Assembly: GCF_014633365.1 (NCBI RefSeq)
Contig: NC_068341.1
Span: 41,434,044-41,498,043 of the forward strand
Direction of reading: 5' to 3'
Length of the DNA stretch: 64,000 bases
Origin: Diospyros lotus
Taxonomy: Eukaryota > Streptophyta > Magnoliopsida > Ericales > Ebenaceae
Under the pieces are notes generated by a model. That model made no database searches. It was given only the letters and a program-made list of their open reading frames with translations, and was not told where the DNA came from. The position numbers were made by a program, and so were the translations under genes. Position 1 is the first letter of the stretch. Each line of letters starts with the position of its first letter. Below, piece by piece: positions 1-12,500 of the stretch.

Positions 1-511
1 TGGGATTGACAGAATCGTTAAATTCACCAGATTCAAACAAAAGCATACATACTGATTCATAATATGCTAGATATTAGCATTTTCTAGTACAAGTTCTAAA
101 GTTCTAATACAGGAAAGTGACTTCATTACAAAAGGAAGTCAGGATATGATTTTACAGGACCGAGGAAAGTAATATCATCTGTAATACATTATAGTAAATT
201 CGAGTTAGATCAATAGTGGATCTTAAAATGCTTTTGAGCTTCCAAGACCACAAATTCAGACGGAAAGGAGAAATATGACTGGGAATATTTTAATTTAGAT
301 ACTCAATGCAATATCTATTAAATGCCGGACAGCAAAATTATTATCTAGTTCTACTAAGTGGAGTGCTTTTTGCATGTTACACAAACATCTTCCTGTACAT
401 TTCAAATGTTTCATTCTTCATAAAGCAGTTCACATGGAAGATTCTAATATCATATTTTTAGGAAAAAAATAAATGGAAAAAAAGGAAAGGAACCAGTTAA
501 GAATTTAGTAC

Positions 512-3500
512 CAGTTCTCCTCGTGCATCTTCGTGCAATTAGAGTAACATCGATAATGTCTTTTCCAATGGCTGCTTGGAAGCTATGAAAACCTGATAGT
601 CAGTTAAGATGTGACTTGAAAAGGAATGACAGATAACTAAAAAATAAAATAAAATAAACCATGTGCTGAGCTAGATCAGTTATATAATAAACTACACAAA
701 GCCACTGACAGCCAGCCAACAATCAGGTAAGGATACTCCCTTGGATAACAGGAAGCAAGTATGGGTCAAGCTGCATAAAGGAGACCTTAAAGTCAGTTAA
801 AACTTTAATTGTCAACAAAGTTCTGATAAAATTGAAAACAGAAAATAATACTACAACTGGAAGTCAACTCACCTTATTATCTATGAGCACCTCCAACATA
901 TAATTGTTCCAGAGAAACCTAGGGTCTGCCTGTGACGTAAACATTATATAGGTTTAAAGTCAAAAAGAAAAAAGGTTGAAGCAGTTACTTTAATGAAAAT
1001 GAAAGCGCAACCAACAAGAAGAAACTACCCATTGTTCAAATATTATGTACACATCATAAAGAAAAGTTCCATAGGGAAAAAGTGCATCCTACCTGTCTCC
1101 AAAGAGGAAGCAGCTTTGACTCGTCACCTAAATTATGCAATCTTTGAGCACTGCAAGGCAAACACCATTAGGAACTGACTACAAAGAATATCACCACTTG
1201 TCATAGATGACTAAGAAAAGCACGAACCGATAACATAGGTATTGTGCTACACAGACACCAAATACAAGTTCTTTGTATTTATTTATCTTTAACATAACAC
1301 TATTGTGAAAAAAAAATCAGTTATTGCAAATACAGGGAGGGAAAAGTAGTGAGTACAAGGTTTTCGTATATGTTGTCACAGAAGGGTGACCACTACACTG
1401 GGCAAGTATGTGAGGTCAGGAAAACCTTTAAATTAAATTCTACCAATCTGCTTTCCTCTTAACTCATACACTTTCTCAAACAACAAATATTGGACTAGCA
1501 GTTTCAGTTTGAAAACATAGGTCTATATGGGTATACAGTTAGTATTATCCTTGGGAGTTGGAATCTTCAGGAAAATAACAATGTTGCAATAGAACTAATC
1601 TATTATAGAGTCTAAGATAGACAATAAAGGACAAACTGGATCAGCCTCTGTGAGGTTTGATAGTCAGGAAAATATAGAGCCATTCAGCAACAAACAGGCG
1701 TGCCCATGGGTTAAACATCTAAATAGAATTATTAAAGTTAATTCGAGTGTAAAATCTACAAATACAATAAGTTTTTTTTAGTATGGACTAAAACATACAA
1801 AATCAAGCCATAACTTCATTCACGAAACAGATAATTGCATCGCAGATATCTACTAAGAAGACACCACCATTATATATGCTACTGGTGCCCAAAAATGTCA
1901 TTTTTTTTTCATTCTTTTTACTACCAAAGCAGTTTACAAACACTTGTTATGCATTATTTATATATTATATAATTTATTACTTGACACGTCCCTAACAAGT
2001 GCCCTAATTTTTTGTTTAACTTACCTGTGCATGCTTGTGACATGCTCATATATTGGGATGGTATCTGTGCTTCTTAGTTTTCATATATTATCATTATTTA
2101 GGACTGAATGACAACTTCATATTCAGTAGGTGGTATTTTTTCCCAAATACTTGTATGGTTATTATTTCCATAAACATTGAATATAGAGTTGTCACTGTCC
2201 TAGACAGACAATGAACTTCCCTTGACTCGGTGGGATTCAAGGGGACTAACAAAGAGAATTGGGGTTGGAGGATAGAAAGAACAGAGGAAGAACAGAGAAT
2301 TGAGTGAGACGAGAGAGAGAGAGAGAGAGAGAGAAAATAGGATAATTTTGTATTCAATCTTTTCATGCCTTCTCCCATGGAATGGGATGAATACATATAG
2401 GCGCTTGGTGTGGGAGTGGATGCAGCAGATCATCTCCCCTCCAGCGGTTACAACAAACTATTTTGTCTTTTTCCTAAGGCCTTACACGTGGCTCTCTAAT
2501 CTGACAGAATTTGATAGCTGGAATATACAGCATAGCCTATTGACTAAACAAGAATAAGACCGAAATTAAATGCAAAAAATAGCCATAGCCGTGACAAGAG
2601 TATGTACACCATTTTGGCCATATCCTACTGCACTTTTATCCTTTTTTTCTATATTTTTGCAGCCCATTTCAATATCTACATGATACTTAGCTGCTGTTAA
2701 ATCACTCACTGCAACTCTTATCATTCATTACAAAAATGATTCCTCATATGCAACAATACGATACGTATTACTACAATTAAACTGGACCAGCATAACTAGA
2801 CCTTTACCCAATTTGTCCACAGCATGAGAAAAAGGATGCCTATCATTTCACAAAGTGATAAGGTGGGAACATAGTTCGTGATAAGTCTCGAATCTGAGAC
2901 TTATGCAATTTGGGAATTGTTTTGTAGCCATAGGAGAAATTTGAATTGAGAGAGGGAATTTGAAAGGAGGGAGAATTTAGAGAGAGAAAATAGAAGGAAA
3001 GAAAATTTGGAGGGAAAGAATTATGTATTATCTCTTCATAATTCCCATCCGCATACATTTGGTTCCCTTTTATAGACAGCCCTTCGGTTGTAACCGAAAG
3101 AGTACAAGTGGTTACAGCTATAACTACTAAGTACAACAGCTGCTTATTAACTAGCATTAAAGCTAATTACATTATACCCTCGTCAAACCCTTAGGGTTGT
3201 GACATTCTCCCCTCCCCTTGAGATCTTTCTTGTCCCCAAGTGTTATATGTTTGCATCAAGTTTAGCCCGTTAAATGAATCAGTAGAGACCATTCTATTTC
3301 AAGCGGCGGTTAGTTAGTTAGAGTCTTCTAACAGTAACTTTCTGTTTTGAGGGGTATAATAGGTATTGTTATATCTTTTATATGTTTCTGTTGGAGAACT
3401 TGACAATTCAAAATTAAAAAAGGAGGTTGTGAAGATTATCAAGAAGCTGATAGATAAATCCTAAAGTTTAAACGTTGTATTTTAGATTTGTAGATATTGT

Positions 3501-6500
3501 TGTAGTTTGATATATTTCCTAAGTTTTAGGGGATAATTCCTAGAAAATAGATAGCTTATCTTCTCCTAAATTATAGGAGAAAGATTAGGAACCAGATTGT
3601 ATATATTCTCACACTCATACATGGAATATTATTCAAGTTTTTCAGTTATTCACAATTTGTTTCAGTTTCCTTGTATAGTCTGCCCCAATTGTCTATGAAT
3701 AGAGGGCAGGGGCAGTCGCTTGAGTGTGTGACGAATGAGTGCATGTGCTGAGAAGATAGCCTATGTAATCTAAGATTTCTGTAGTACTCGTGAGGGTCTA
3801 CTTTGTACTAATTGTTCAAGATTGATTAGTAAGATTGCTCTTGGGGAGATAAAGGATGGATGTAGGATCAATCTAACACTTAGATGATCTGAACCAAGAT
3901 AATTGTTGGGTTCTTCTTGTGGTTTGCTTTCTGTTTTTTATCGTTTTCATTCTGGTTTTGTGTTCTGTTATTTTATCTTGTTCAATCCGTGTGTGTGTGT
4001 ATCATATACGGCCAAGATTGAGTGCACTCCAATGCTCCCAATACAACACCAAGAAAGGACAAAAGATAAGCTACCCACGGGAATTGCTTCAGCAAGTCCG
4101 GTAGGTATTCCTAGGTAGCATTGTCTAGGTGTAAGTGGCTCCACTGGACCAACACTTGAGTGAGTAGCATTAAATCTTTGTAAGTGACCCTCCTGCCCAC
4201 AATGGCCTGAGGGGTTCCATAGTAACCTCAATGTCTTCATCTATCGTAGGAAGGTTAGGACTTATGATGGCCTCGGGTTCAACTGCTCTTTTTAGCAGTG
4301 ACACATGGAACACAGGGTGAGTGGGTACCCCCTCTGGCCATTGTAACTTGTAAGCTACCTTGCCCACCTTAGCAAGTATACGAAATGGCCAAAAGTACTT
4401 AGGGTTCAACTTAGAGGCTGGAGTTGCTAAGAAAGAGTGCTAGAGAAACCTCTTAACCTTGAGATAGACCTTGTCACCCACATTGAAAACCCTGTCACTC
4501 CTCTTTTTATCTACCACTGGCTTCATTCTATTATGAGCTGTAGTGAGTTCCTTCTTTAACAATTGTAGCATCTTCTAGCGTTGTTATAGGTAATCCTCCA
4601 CTACAGTTACCGTTGTGGGGGCATTAATCAAAGCAGGTAGAAGGGGTGCCTGGTACCCGAATAGTGCCTTGAATGGGGACCTCTTGATGGCATTGTGGTA
4701 GCTTGAATTGTACCACCATTGGGCCATTGACAACCATCTATTCCAACTCTTGGGTTTGGCAAAACACATACATCGTAGGTAAGCCTCTAGACATTGATTC
4801 ACCTTTTCAATTTGTCCATCCGTCTCCGGGTGATATGCAAACCTACTCCCAATCCTTTGAATAGCTCTTGCCAAAAATGATTGGTAAAAATCTTGTCTCG
4901 ATTGGACACTATGGATTTTGGAACCCTATGTATCTTGACCACTGAATCCAAGAATTGTCTAGCAATTTCTTGAGCCATATAGTGGTGAGTGAGATTTACC
5001 AAGTGTGCAAATTTAGTCAATCTATCCACAATCACCAGAATTACATCCTTGCCTTTTGATTTAGGAAGTCTTCTATGAAATCCATTGATATCCCTTCCCA
5101 AGCTTGCTCTGGAATGGCAAGCGGTTGGAGTAATCCAAGGAGTGCCACATGCTCATGTTTGCATCGCTGGCAAGTAGGGCAAGCCAACACAAAATCCACC
5201 AGTTCTTTTTTAAGACACGACCAAAAGAAAAGCTACCTTACTTTGTAATAGGTAGCCCTAATCCTTGAATGCCCTCCCAAGGGTGAGTCATAAAGGGATT
5301 GCAGGATTATACACCTTAGCCTCTGGTCATTAACCACAACTATTCTACCCCAAACTCTAATCAAACCATTAGAGAGTCTACAGCCTCAGTTCCTAGTTGG
5401 CTATATTGCCAATTGCTCCTGTGGCTCCTTAAGCCACTCAGTGTGCTCATAGCTTTCTATTATCTCCTTCACCCAATCTGGTACTGTGGTTGTAATTGTA
5501 GGACAACTGACTTCTCTTTCTTTCCTGGATAACGCATCTGTCACTTTGTTCTCCTTCCCTTGTCTGTAGTGGATAGTATAATATAAACCCAGTAGTTTGG
5601 ATACTCCCTTCTTTTGTAACTGGGTGTGTAACCTTTGTTGTAGCAAATGCCTCAAGCTTTCATGATTGGTTTTTATAATAAAGTGGTTGCTTTCCAAATA
5701 ATGCCTCCACTTGTCCACATCCACCAACACTGCTAGTAGTTCCTTGTCATACACACCTAGTCCCAAGTGTTTTAGGGCTAAGGCCTAACTAATGTAGGCC
5801 ATGGGTCTCCCCTCCTACATAAGTACTGCACCCACACCCGCTTCACATGCGTCAGTTTCCACCATAAATGTCTTTGAAAAGTCAGGTAGGGCTAGGACCG
5901 AGACTTGTGTCATGGCTTCTTTAAGTGTTATGAAGGCAGCTTCAGCCTTTGGGTTCCATTGGAACTTGTCCTTCTTCAGCAACTCTGTCAAAGGTTTGCT
6001 GATGATCCCATAGTGTGGGAAAAGCCTCCTATAATACCTGATCAATCCAAGGAATCCCCTTAATTCCTTAATTGTAGAAGGTCTTGGCCATCCTATCATA
6101 GTTGAGATCTTCTTTGGATCAATACTAACCCCTTCACCCAAGATCACAGGCCCCAAATATTCCATTTCCCTTTTTGCAAATAAGCACTAGACATTTTGAC
6201 AACATACGATTGCTTGAATTTAAGACTCTCAAAAGCTGTACTTAGGTGAGTTAGGTGTAGTTCAGAGTTTGGGCTATAAATGAGTATGTCATCAAAGAAT
6301 ACTAGTATGAATTTTCTTAGGTAAGGTGCAAATAGTTGGTTCATCAAGGCTTGAAAGGTAGCTGGGGCATTGGTAAGCCCAAAAGGCATGACAAGGAATT
6401 CATATAGGCCTTGATGGGTACGGAATGCTGTTTTAGGAGTGTCGATAGGATTCATTCTAATTTGATGGTATCCTGATCTCAGGTGTAGCTTGGAAAAAAT

Positions 6501-9500
6501 GGCTGCCCCATGTAGTTCATCCATCAGGTCTTCTATGATAGGTATTAGGAATTTGTTCTTGATGGTGAGGGTGTTAAGCTGTTGGTAATCTACACAAAAA
6601 TCTCCAAGTACCATCTTTCTTTTTGACTAGTAGAACCAGTGAGGCAAAAGGACTTTGGCTAGGTTGTATAATAAAGGAGCCTAGCATTTGTTTGACTTGT
6701 CTTTCAATCTCAGACTTTTGCAAAGGGGAATAGCGGTAAGGCCTAATGTTAACTGATTTTGAATTTGGTTTCAGGGGAATGGAATGGTTTAGGGTTTGGG
6801 TAGGTGGTAGTGAGGTAGGCTCAACAAAGAGATCCCTAAATTCAATCAATAGTAAGTTTAGAGTGTCCGGATTTGTTACCTTCTCAAGGGATAGTGTAGG
6901 GTATGTCTTCTTCTCCTTAGTGTTCCTCCCTTCTGTGCACTCTTCCTCTTCAATCTCCATAGCTTGGATGGAGAACAATTGAGAAATTTGAACCTTCCTC
7001 TTCTTCAACAGCTTTTGTAACTTCTTCCCTAAGATCAACTTACATTCTCTCATTTCAAGACTCCCCATCAATGTTAGTTTCTTCCCTGCTATGTCCATTG
7101 TGACCTCTAAATTGTTAAAATCAAATGTCAAAGGACTAGCTGTCCTCATCCAATCAACCCTTAAGACAATGTCGCATCCTCCTAGCTCCAAAACCCTCAA
7201 ATCCATCGTAAATTCTTTTCCCTGCATGAGCCACTTTTAGTCAACACACTTATAGTAGTTGTACATTATATTTCCATTTGCCACAGTAACTGATAATGGC
7301 GTAGTAGCCATTAACTTGGATTTGAGATTAGTGGCAGTAACTTCATTTAAGAAACTATGGGTGCTGGAAGGAAATTTCCCCTCCTTTATCTTCCAATTCT
7401 GCTTCTTCTGCAAGATCTATGTCTTCTCCAATGAGCTTCCTTTCCTCATCTTCCTTTTTCTCCTCCATACCTTTCATCTTCAACAACTGCCTTTTACATT
7501 GGTGGCCTAGGCTATAACGATCACCACACTTTTAACATAGCCCTAATTGCCTTCTTTGCTCTGTTGTAGTCCCCTTGGCCACAATGGTACTTGCCTTAGG
7601 AGGTCCCATTATCACCCCTGCAATCGTCCCCTTTGAATTCACCCCCATTGGCTGTTGCGAGTTATAATTTGTCTTAGGCCACACTTTGTTTTTCTTGAAA
7701 ATGGCTTCCAATGTCAACTCCTGTAATCTGGCTTTCTTCACAACCTGCCTTACCGTGGGTAGGCACAATCATTTTAACATTGATCTAAGTTCTCCCCTTA
7801 AGCCACTTACAAAATTACACACAAAATACTGCTATGTTAAAATGTTGTCTAGAGTATAGGTTAATAAGATCAGTTATAGCATTGTATTTGAGGGCCAATG
7901 AAGTATTAAATAGAAATTGTAACCCAAACTGTAATTAGTGATAAGTTGGGGGTTTAAACTGTAAATATTTTAAAGTCTTCATTGGGGTATCCGCCCACTA
8001 TTATAAATAGAGGGCAAGGGGTAGCAAGTGATGCAGAGTGTTCTCATTTTTTGTTTCTGTCGAGTGCTTTATGTATTCTCTGAGAGAAAAGCTGTGTAAT
8101 TAAAATATAGCTTTGCAATCTTGGAGAGAATAATGTGAGTATACTTGGCCGAGGAAGCACTGTTGTTCTGATCGGTTTCTGAATAAATTAAGACTGCTCT
8201 GGGGGTGTTTGAAGGCTGGATGTAGGGTTGCTTTAAAGCAATCCGAACCAAGATATATCTTGCGCCTATTGTTTGGTTTGTGGTTTGATTGTTTTCTGGT
8301 TTTCATTCATTTAAATTATGTTCTTGTTTCCTATTTATTATTTCTGTTGGTTGGACTGATTTCAGGTGAGGAGTTGAGAGAATTGGTATTAGGAAACATT
8401 GATTGAGTTGTCAAAAGAGCTCTTAATCATAACATGCTCAGTCAAGGCTAGCTGAGCATTCCACATCAAAGCTCTCAACTCCTCAAACTTGTCTAGATAC
8501 TCGGTTATTGTCCCTACTTGTTTCAACATTTTGAACTTCTAAATTACATCACACATGTTCCTTTCCCCAAACCTTTCACACAACTCCTTTGCAAATTCAT
8601 TCCACCCTGCCTCCATCTCCTTAGTTTTGATCCACCCTTGATACCAAGAGTCGGCCATATCATTAAGATAGGTCGCTGGCATGGTTACTTTCTGCACTTC
8701 CATCACATTATATAATTGAAAGAACCTCTCACACCTACAGATCCACCACCAAGGCTTGGATCCATCAAACAAGGGGATCTCCAAACAAGGCAACGAGGCA
8801 TGGCTATTAGTATGGGGAGTTAGCCCTCTTACTTGTACTCCAGTATCGTCCTCTAATGGCTCATTTGTTTCCACCACTCCTGCAGGCCACGGTAGGATTC
8901 CGTGGCCGAAATGACTTGGATCTATAGCCAAACGGGGTGGAAATTCAGGTAGCAACCTGAATTGTGGCAGAGAGGATAGCATGTTCATGTTGAACATGCT
9001 ATTGATCCTCTATCCATACTGCTCAATTGTCTCCCGATGTTTCCCCAATTCACATTGCATTCCTTCCCTTGATGCCATCAGATCTTCTCTTCCTTGAGCG
9101 ACCGCCTCATGCATTTGAGTCATCCCGAATTCCAAGGCCTCCATCCTTGTTTCCAACTGTTTCAGACAAGTCCCTTCCGCCATTACTCAGACACCGCTAA
9201 ATCGCCTCAATTCCTTTGTCCAATTACCACCTTCGTCACCAAGGATGACCTACTCTAATACCAAAATGATAAGTCTTGAATTTGAGACTTATGCAATTTG
9301 GGAATGGTTTTGTAGCCGTAGAAGAAATTTGAATTGAGAGAGGGAATTTGAAAGGAGGGAGAATTTAGAGAGAGAAAATAGAGGGAAAGAGAATTTGAAG
9401 GGAAAGAATTATGTATTATCTCTTCATAATTCCCACCCTCATACATTTGGTTCCCTTTTATAGGCAGCCCTTCGGTTGTAACTAAAAGAGTACAAGTGGT

Positions 9501-12500
9501 TACAGTTATAACTACCAAGTACAACAGCTGCTTATTAACTAGCATTAAAGCTAATTACAATTATACCCCCATCAAATCCTTGGGGCCGTGACAGTTGGGA
9601 AGGCTTCAGTCACACACCTTTTGAGATTGATGCCAAAGGCACCATTATTAATATATACGTACATGCCAATGGCACAGAACAAGTGACCAGCCCCATTTTT
9701 TGTTAAATTAATGTCTCAAATCTGGTACAACACCAAACAGGCCAAATGACAGGAGTTTCAACATTGATTCATATTTATCAATGGTGCCTCAAGAAGCACC
9801 ATGATTAAAGTAGTAGAGTTATGAATCTAAGTATGAAAACTCTAAGAATATAATAAAATAGCCCATATTACAAAATATGGCATCATTGGTTTCTTGTGCC
9901 AATTTTTTCTAGTGAAAAATAATTTTAGGCAGTACCACATAACAACTCCATTAAATTCATAATTCTGCAAAATTATTTTCAGGGGTCAGCCTTTGAGGTT
10001 CTAACATGTTAATATCAAATCACGGTATCCCCTTCATGGGCATTCTAAACCTGTGATTGATTATCCACCAGTACCACCAAATTTTGTTGCCAAGTGTAGA
10101 TTGTTAACTCTCCTTAAAGAGAAAATTGAATTCTTAGTATCAAAGGATGGGTTGAACTTCTCAGGCACAGACACTGGCAAAAATGCCTGCGTTGGACAAC
10201 AATCTAGTTCACCTAAATAAACTCCAGTGACAACAAAAAGTAGACCAAGACTACCAATCTAAGGAAAAGAAGACTTGAAAAATCACCTCAGTGTTAAATT
10301 GACATCATATGAGAAATACAGGCCAGGAGTCCCCTCGGCAACACCAAGAAGCCTAAAAAATTCAGTCTCCATCTTTTTCTGTAAAATAAATAAATAAATT
10401 ATTAACATATATAAAACAGCACAAACCATGGAGCAAAAAATAAGCTCTATGAGTATAGCAGATTTACCTGTTCTAAAGGGGAATTTTTAAGTGAATGATC
10501 ACAAGGAAAGACCTTCAAGGATGAAACTTTGAATATAGGATGCCCCAGGTAAGATCCAACACTTTCACGTTCTGTTACAACTAATAAATATGAACCTGAA
10601 AGCATAACCCCAAACAATAGCCTTAAAGATACAAATTGAAAGTCCAGAAATGAACAAAGCTAAAGAAGGACGCAAATATGGGGTTAATAAAACCATATAT
10701 ATGCTGCAGGAGCATATTCTGTGATATACTGATGCTTTTTATTTTTTAATTGTTTAGTTATGCTTAATATTTAAGTTATTAAGTTTCGGAAAGTATTTTA
10801 TATCATTAACTTAAATAAGTAGTCACATGACTAGCATGAGACTTTTAATATAGATGGATGTCTAAGATTAGAAGGATTCCTTCGTGATCAATGGCTAGGA
10901 TTTATTATCATTGTAACCGTAGTATAAATAGCCTTTTAACCTACTTTACATGCAGTTGTTTTATTCTAATTCAACGTTTGAAGTTTGTTAAACCCCAAGT
11001 TTCATATTATCATTCCAGATTTGATCTTGCGCTGTTTTAGGCCAACTTTTCCACTTGTTTTTGTTGATTCTTCCTCTCACACAGCATCACATATGATGCC
11101 TCTGTCTCCATGTACATGGAATTCAAAATCTATCAAGCCTGTTTGGAATCCTTTTCTCCAATTGCAACTCTATCAGTGTACGTTCAACTTTTTTTTTTTT
11201 TCTCTTTTTTGTTAAAAGATTTTCTCTTGTTGAGAGGAAGGGTGTTGTAAGATGTAATTATCATTTACTCATATTTAATACACAGAAATGCTTCTGGGAA
11301 AGCATTATCATCATTTAGCACCTTCAACTTGAGTAGTCATTGATTGTCATGCTAACCAAAAAGTTCAGGCCATACCATGGTATATAAAATCCATTGACAC
11401 TCAACTTTCACTTCTGAATAGAAGTTCAATTTGACCCTGGAGTCACATTCACTGGCAATTTACCAGTCCTGAAATAAGCTAGAGATCTTGCTAATCTAGT
11501 AGTGATGCCAACCAGAAACTGCATTAAAATAACTTAGTGATTGGTGCTGACACAAACTCAATAGGTGCATGAACCATCTCGTTGCAGAATCCAAATGGTT
11601 ATCAGTAAAATGTATAATTTCTATGGATCTCTCCATATGTCCCTTTGTCGCAATAATTCTCAAACTGAGGGACTATTTTTTTTATCTTGTCACTTCTGAT
11701 CTCCAATTCATGGATACAACACTTAAAAGAAACAATGGCATCATCCTGGGCAAATAAAAGTAACTGTAGTGATCAACTTGCTTGACTGAGAATCTTAGTA
11801 TCTGAATTGTGGAAAGTCAATTTAAGTACTTAAAGAAACATTATGGTCAACTTAAACACGAGAACAATCACAAGCCTTAATCCTGCTAGGTGGATTACAG
11901 TCCACTTAAATGTTTTAGCAAAAAATAGAAAGCTCCAAACCCATGATAATTATGCTCTCATCTTTCAATCTCATAAACTGTGATGATCCTAACTGCAACA
12001 CTACAGAATCATGAACTGTAAACAGAAGCCACTACTTAAGTAACAACCCACAGTTGTTTTCTCCATACTCTTGAATTTATTATAACGAGGACATATGATT
12101 CTTTATATTGATACTAACTATATTTTATGAATCTTAATCATCAAAAGTCATACAGCAGATGTGCTTCAAAATGCAGCTCTTAGGATGGGAGTTTAGAGCT
12201 ATTAAATTTGTTGAGGATTTAGCCCTTAGTAAATGGTTTCAGGCTTCTCCTATAGGTTGTATTTGGTCTTTTTCTGTAGAAGAAATTTTCAGGACTAGGA
12301 ATTGGATTCTTTGACAATTTTTTACAGTCTGCTTGATGATTATGTTCTGTTTGCATAGCTTAAGAACAATTGGATTTGATGGCCTTCGTTAAAAGATTCT
12401 TTTTGTTAAATACATTATAAGGTGCTCTTTTTGTGACCATGACAACATTTTCCACTAAAAGCTATTTAGACATTGAGAACAACCCCTCAGGTTGCTTTCT

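Larger units (their letters stand above)
2879..9593 (-). mobile_element. Ty3/gypsy chromovirus LTR retrotransposon, degenerate, with nested solo LTRs
   Basis: The element reads on the minus strand. Its 5' LTR is 9267-9593 and 3' LTR 2879-3204 (TG...CA ends, about 93% identical by eye, roughly 21 substitutions and one indel). The flanks GTTCG (2874-2878) and GTTGG (9594-9598) are a target duplication with one mismatch. Just inside the 5' LTR is a primer-binding site resembling initiator-tRNA-Met (TGGTATTAGAGTAGG); just before the 3' LTR is a polypurine tract AAGGGGAGGGGAGAA (3205-3220 region). Domain order is gag, protease, RT, RNase H, integrase, chromodomain, so it is a chromovirus. It sits in an intron of the SAC gene in the same orientation. 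Confidence 0.93.

Noticed and set aside
2843..3157. About 100-residue ORFs with near-identical sequence at 2843-3157 and 9255-9545
   Set aside because: Both lie in the LTRs of the Ty3 element and are antisense or chance frames; similarity reflects the repeat.
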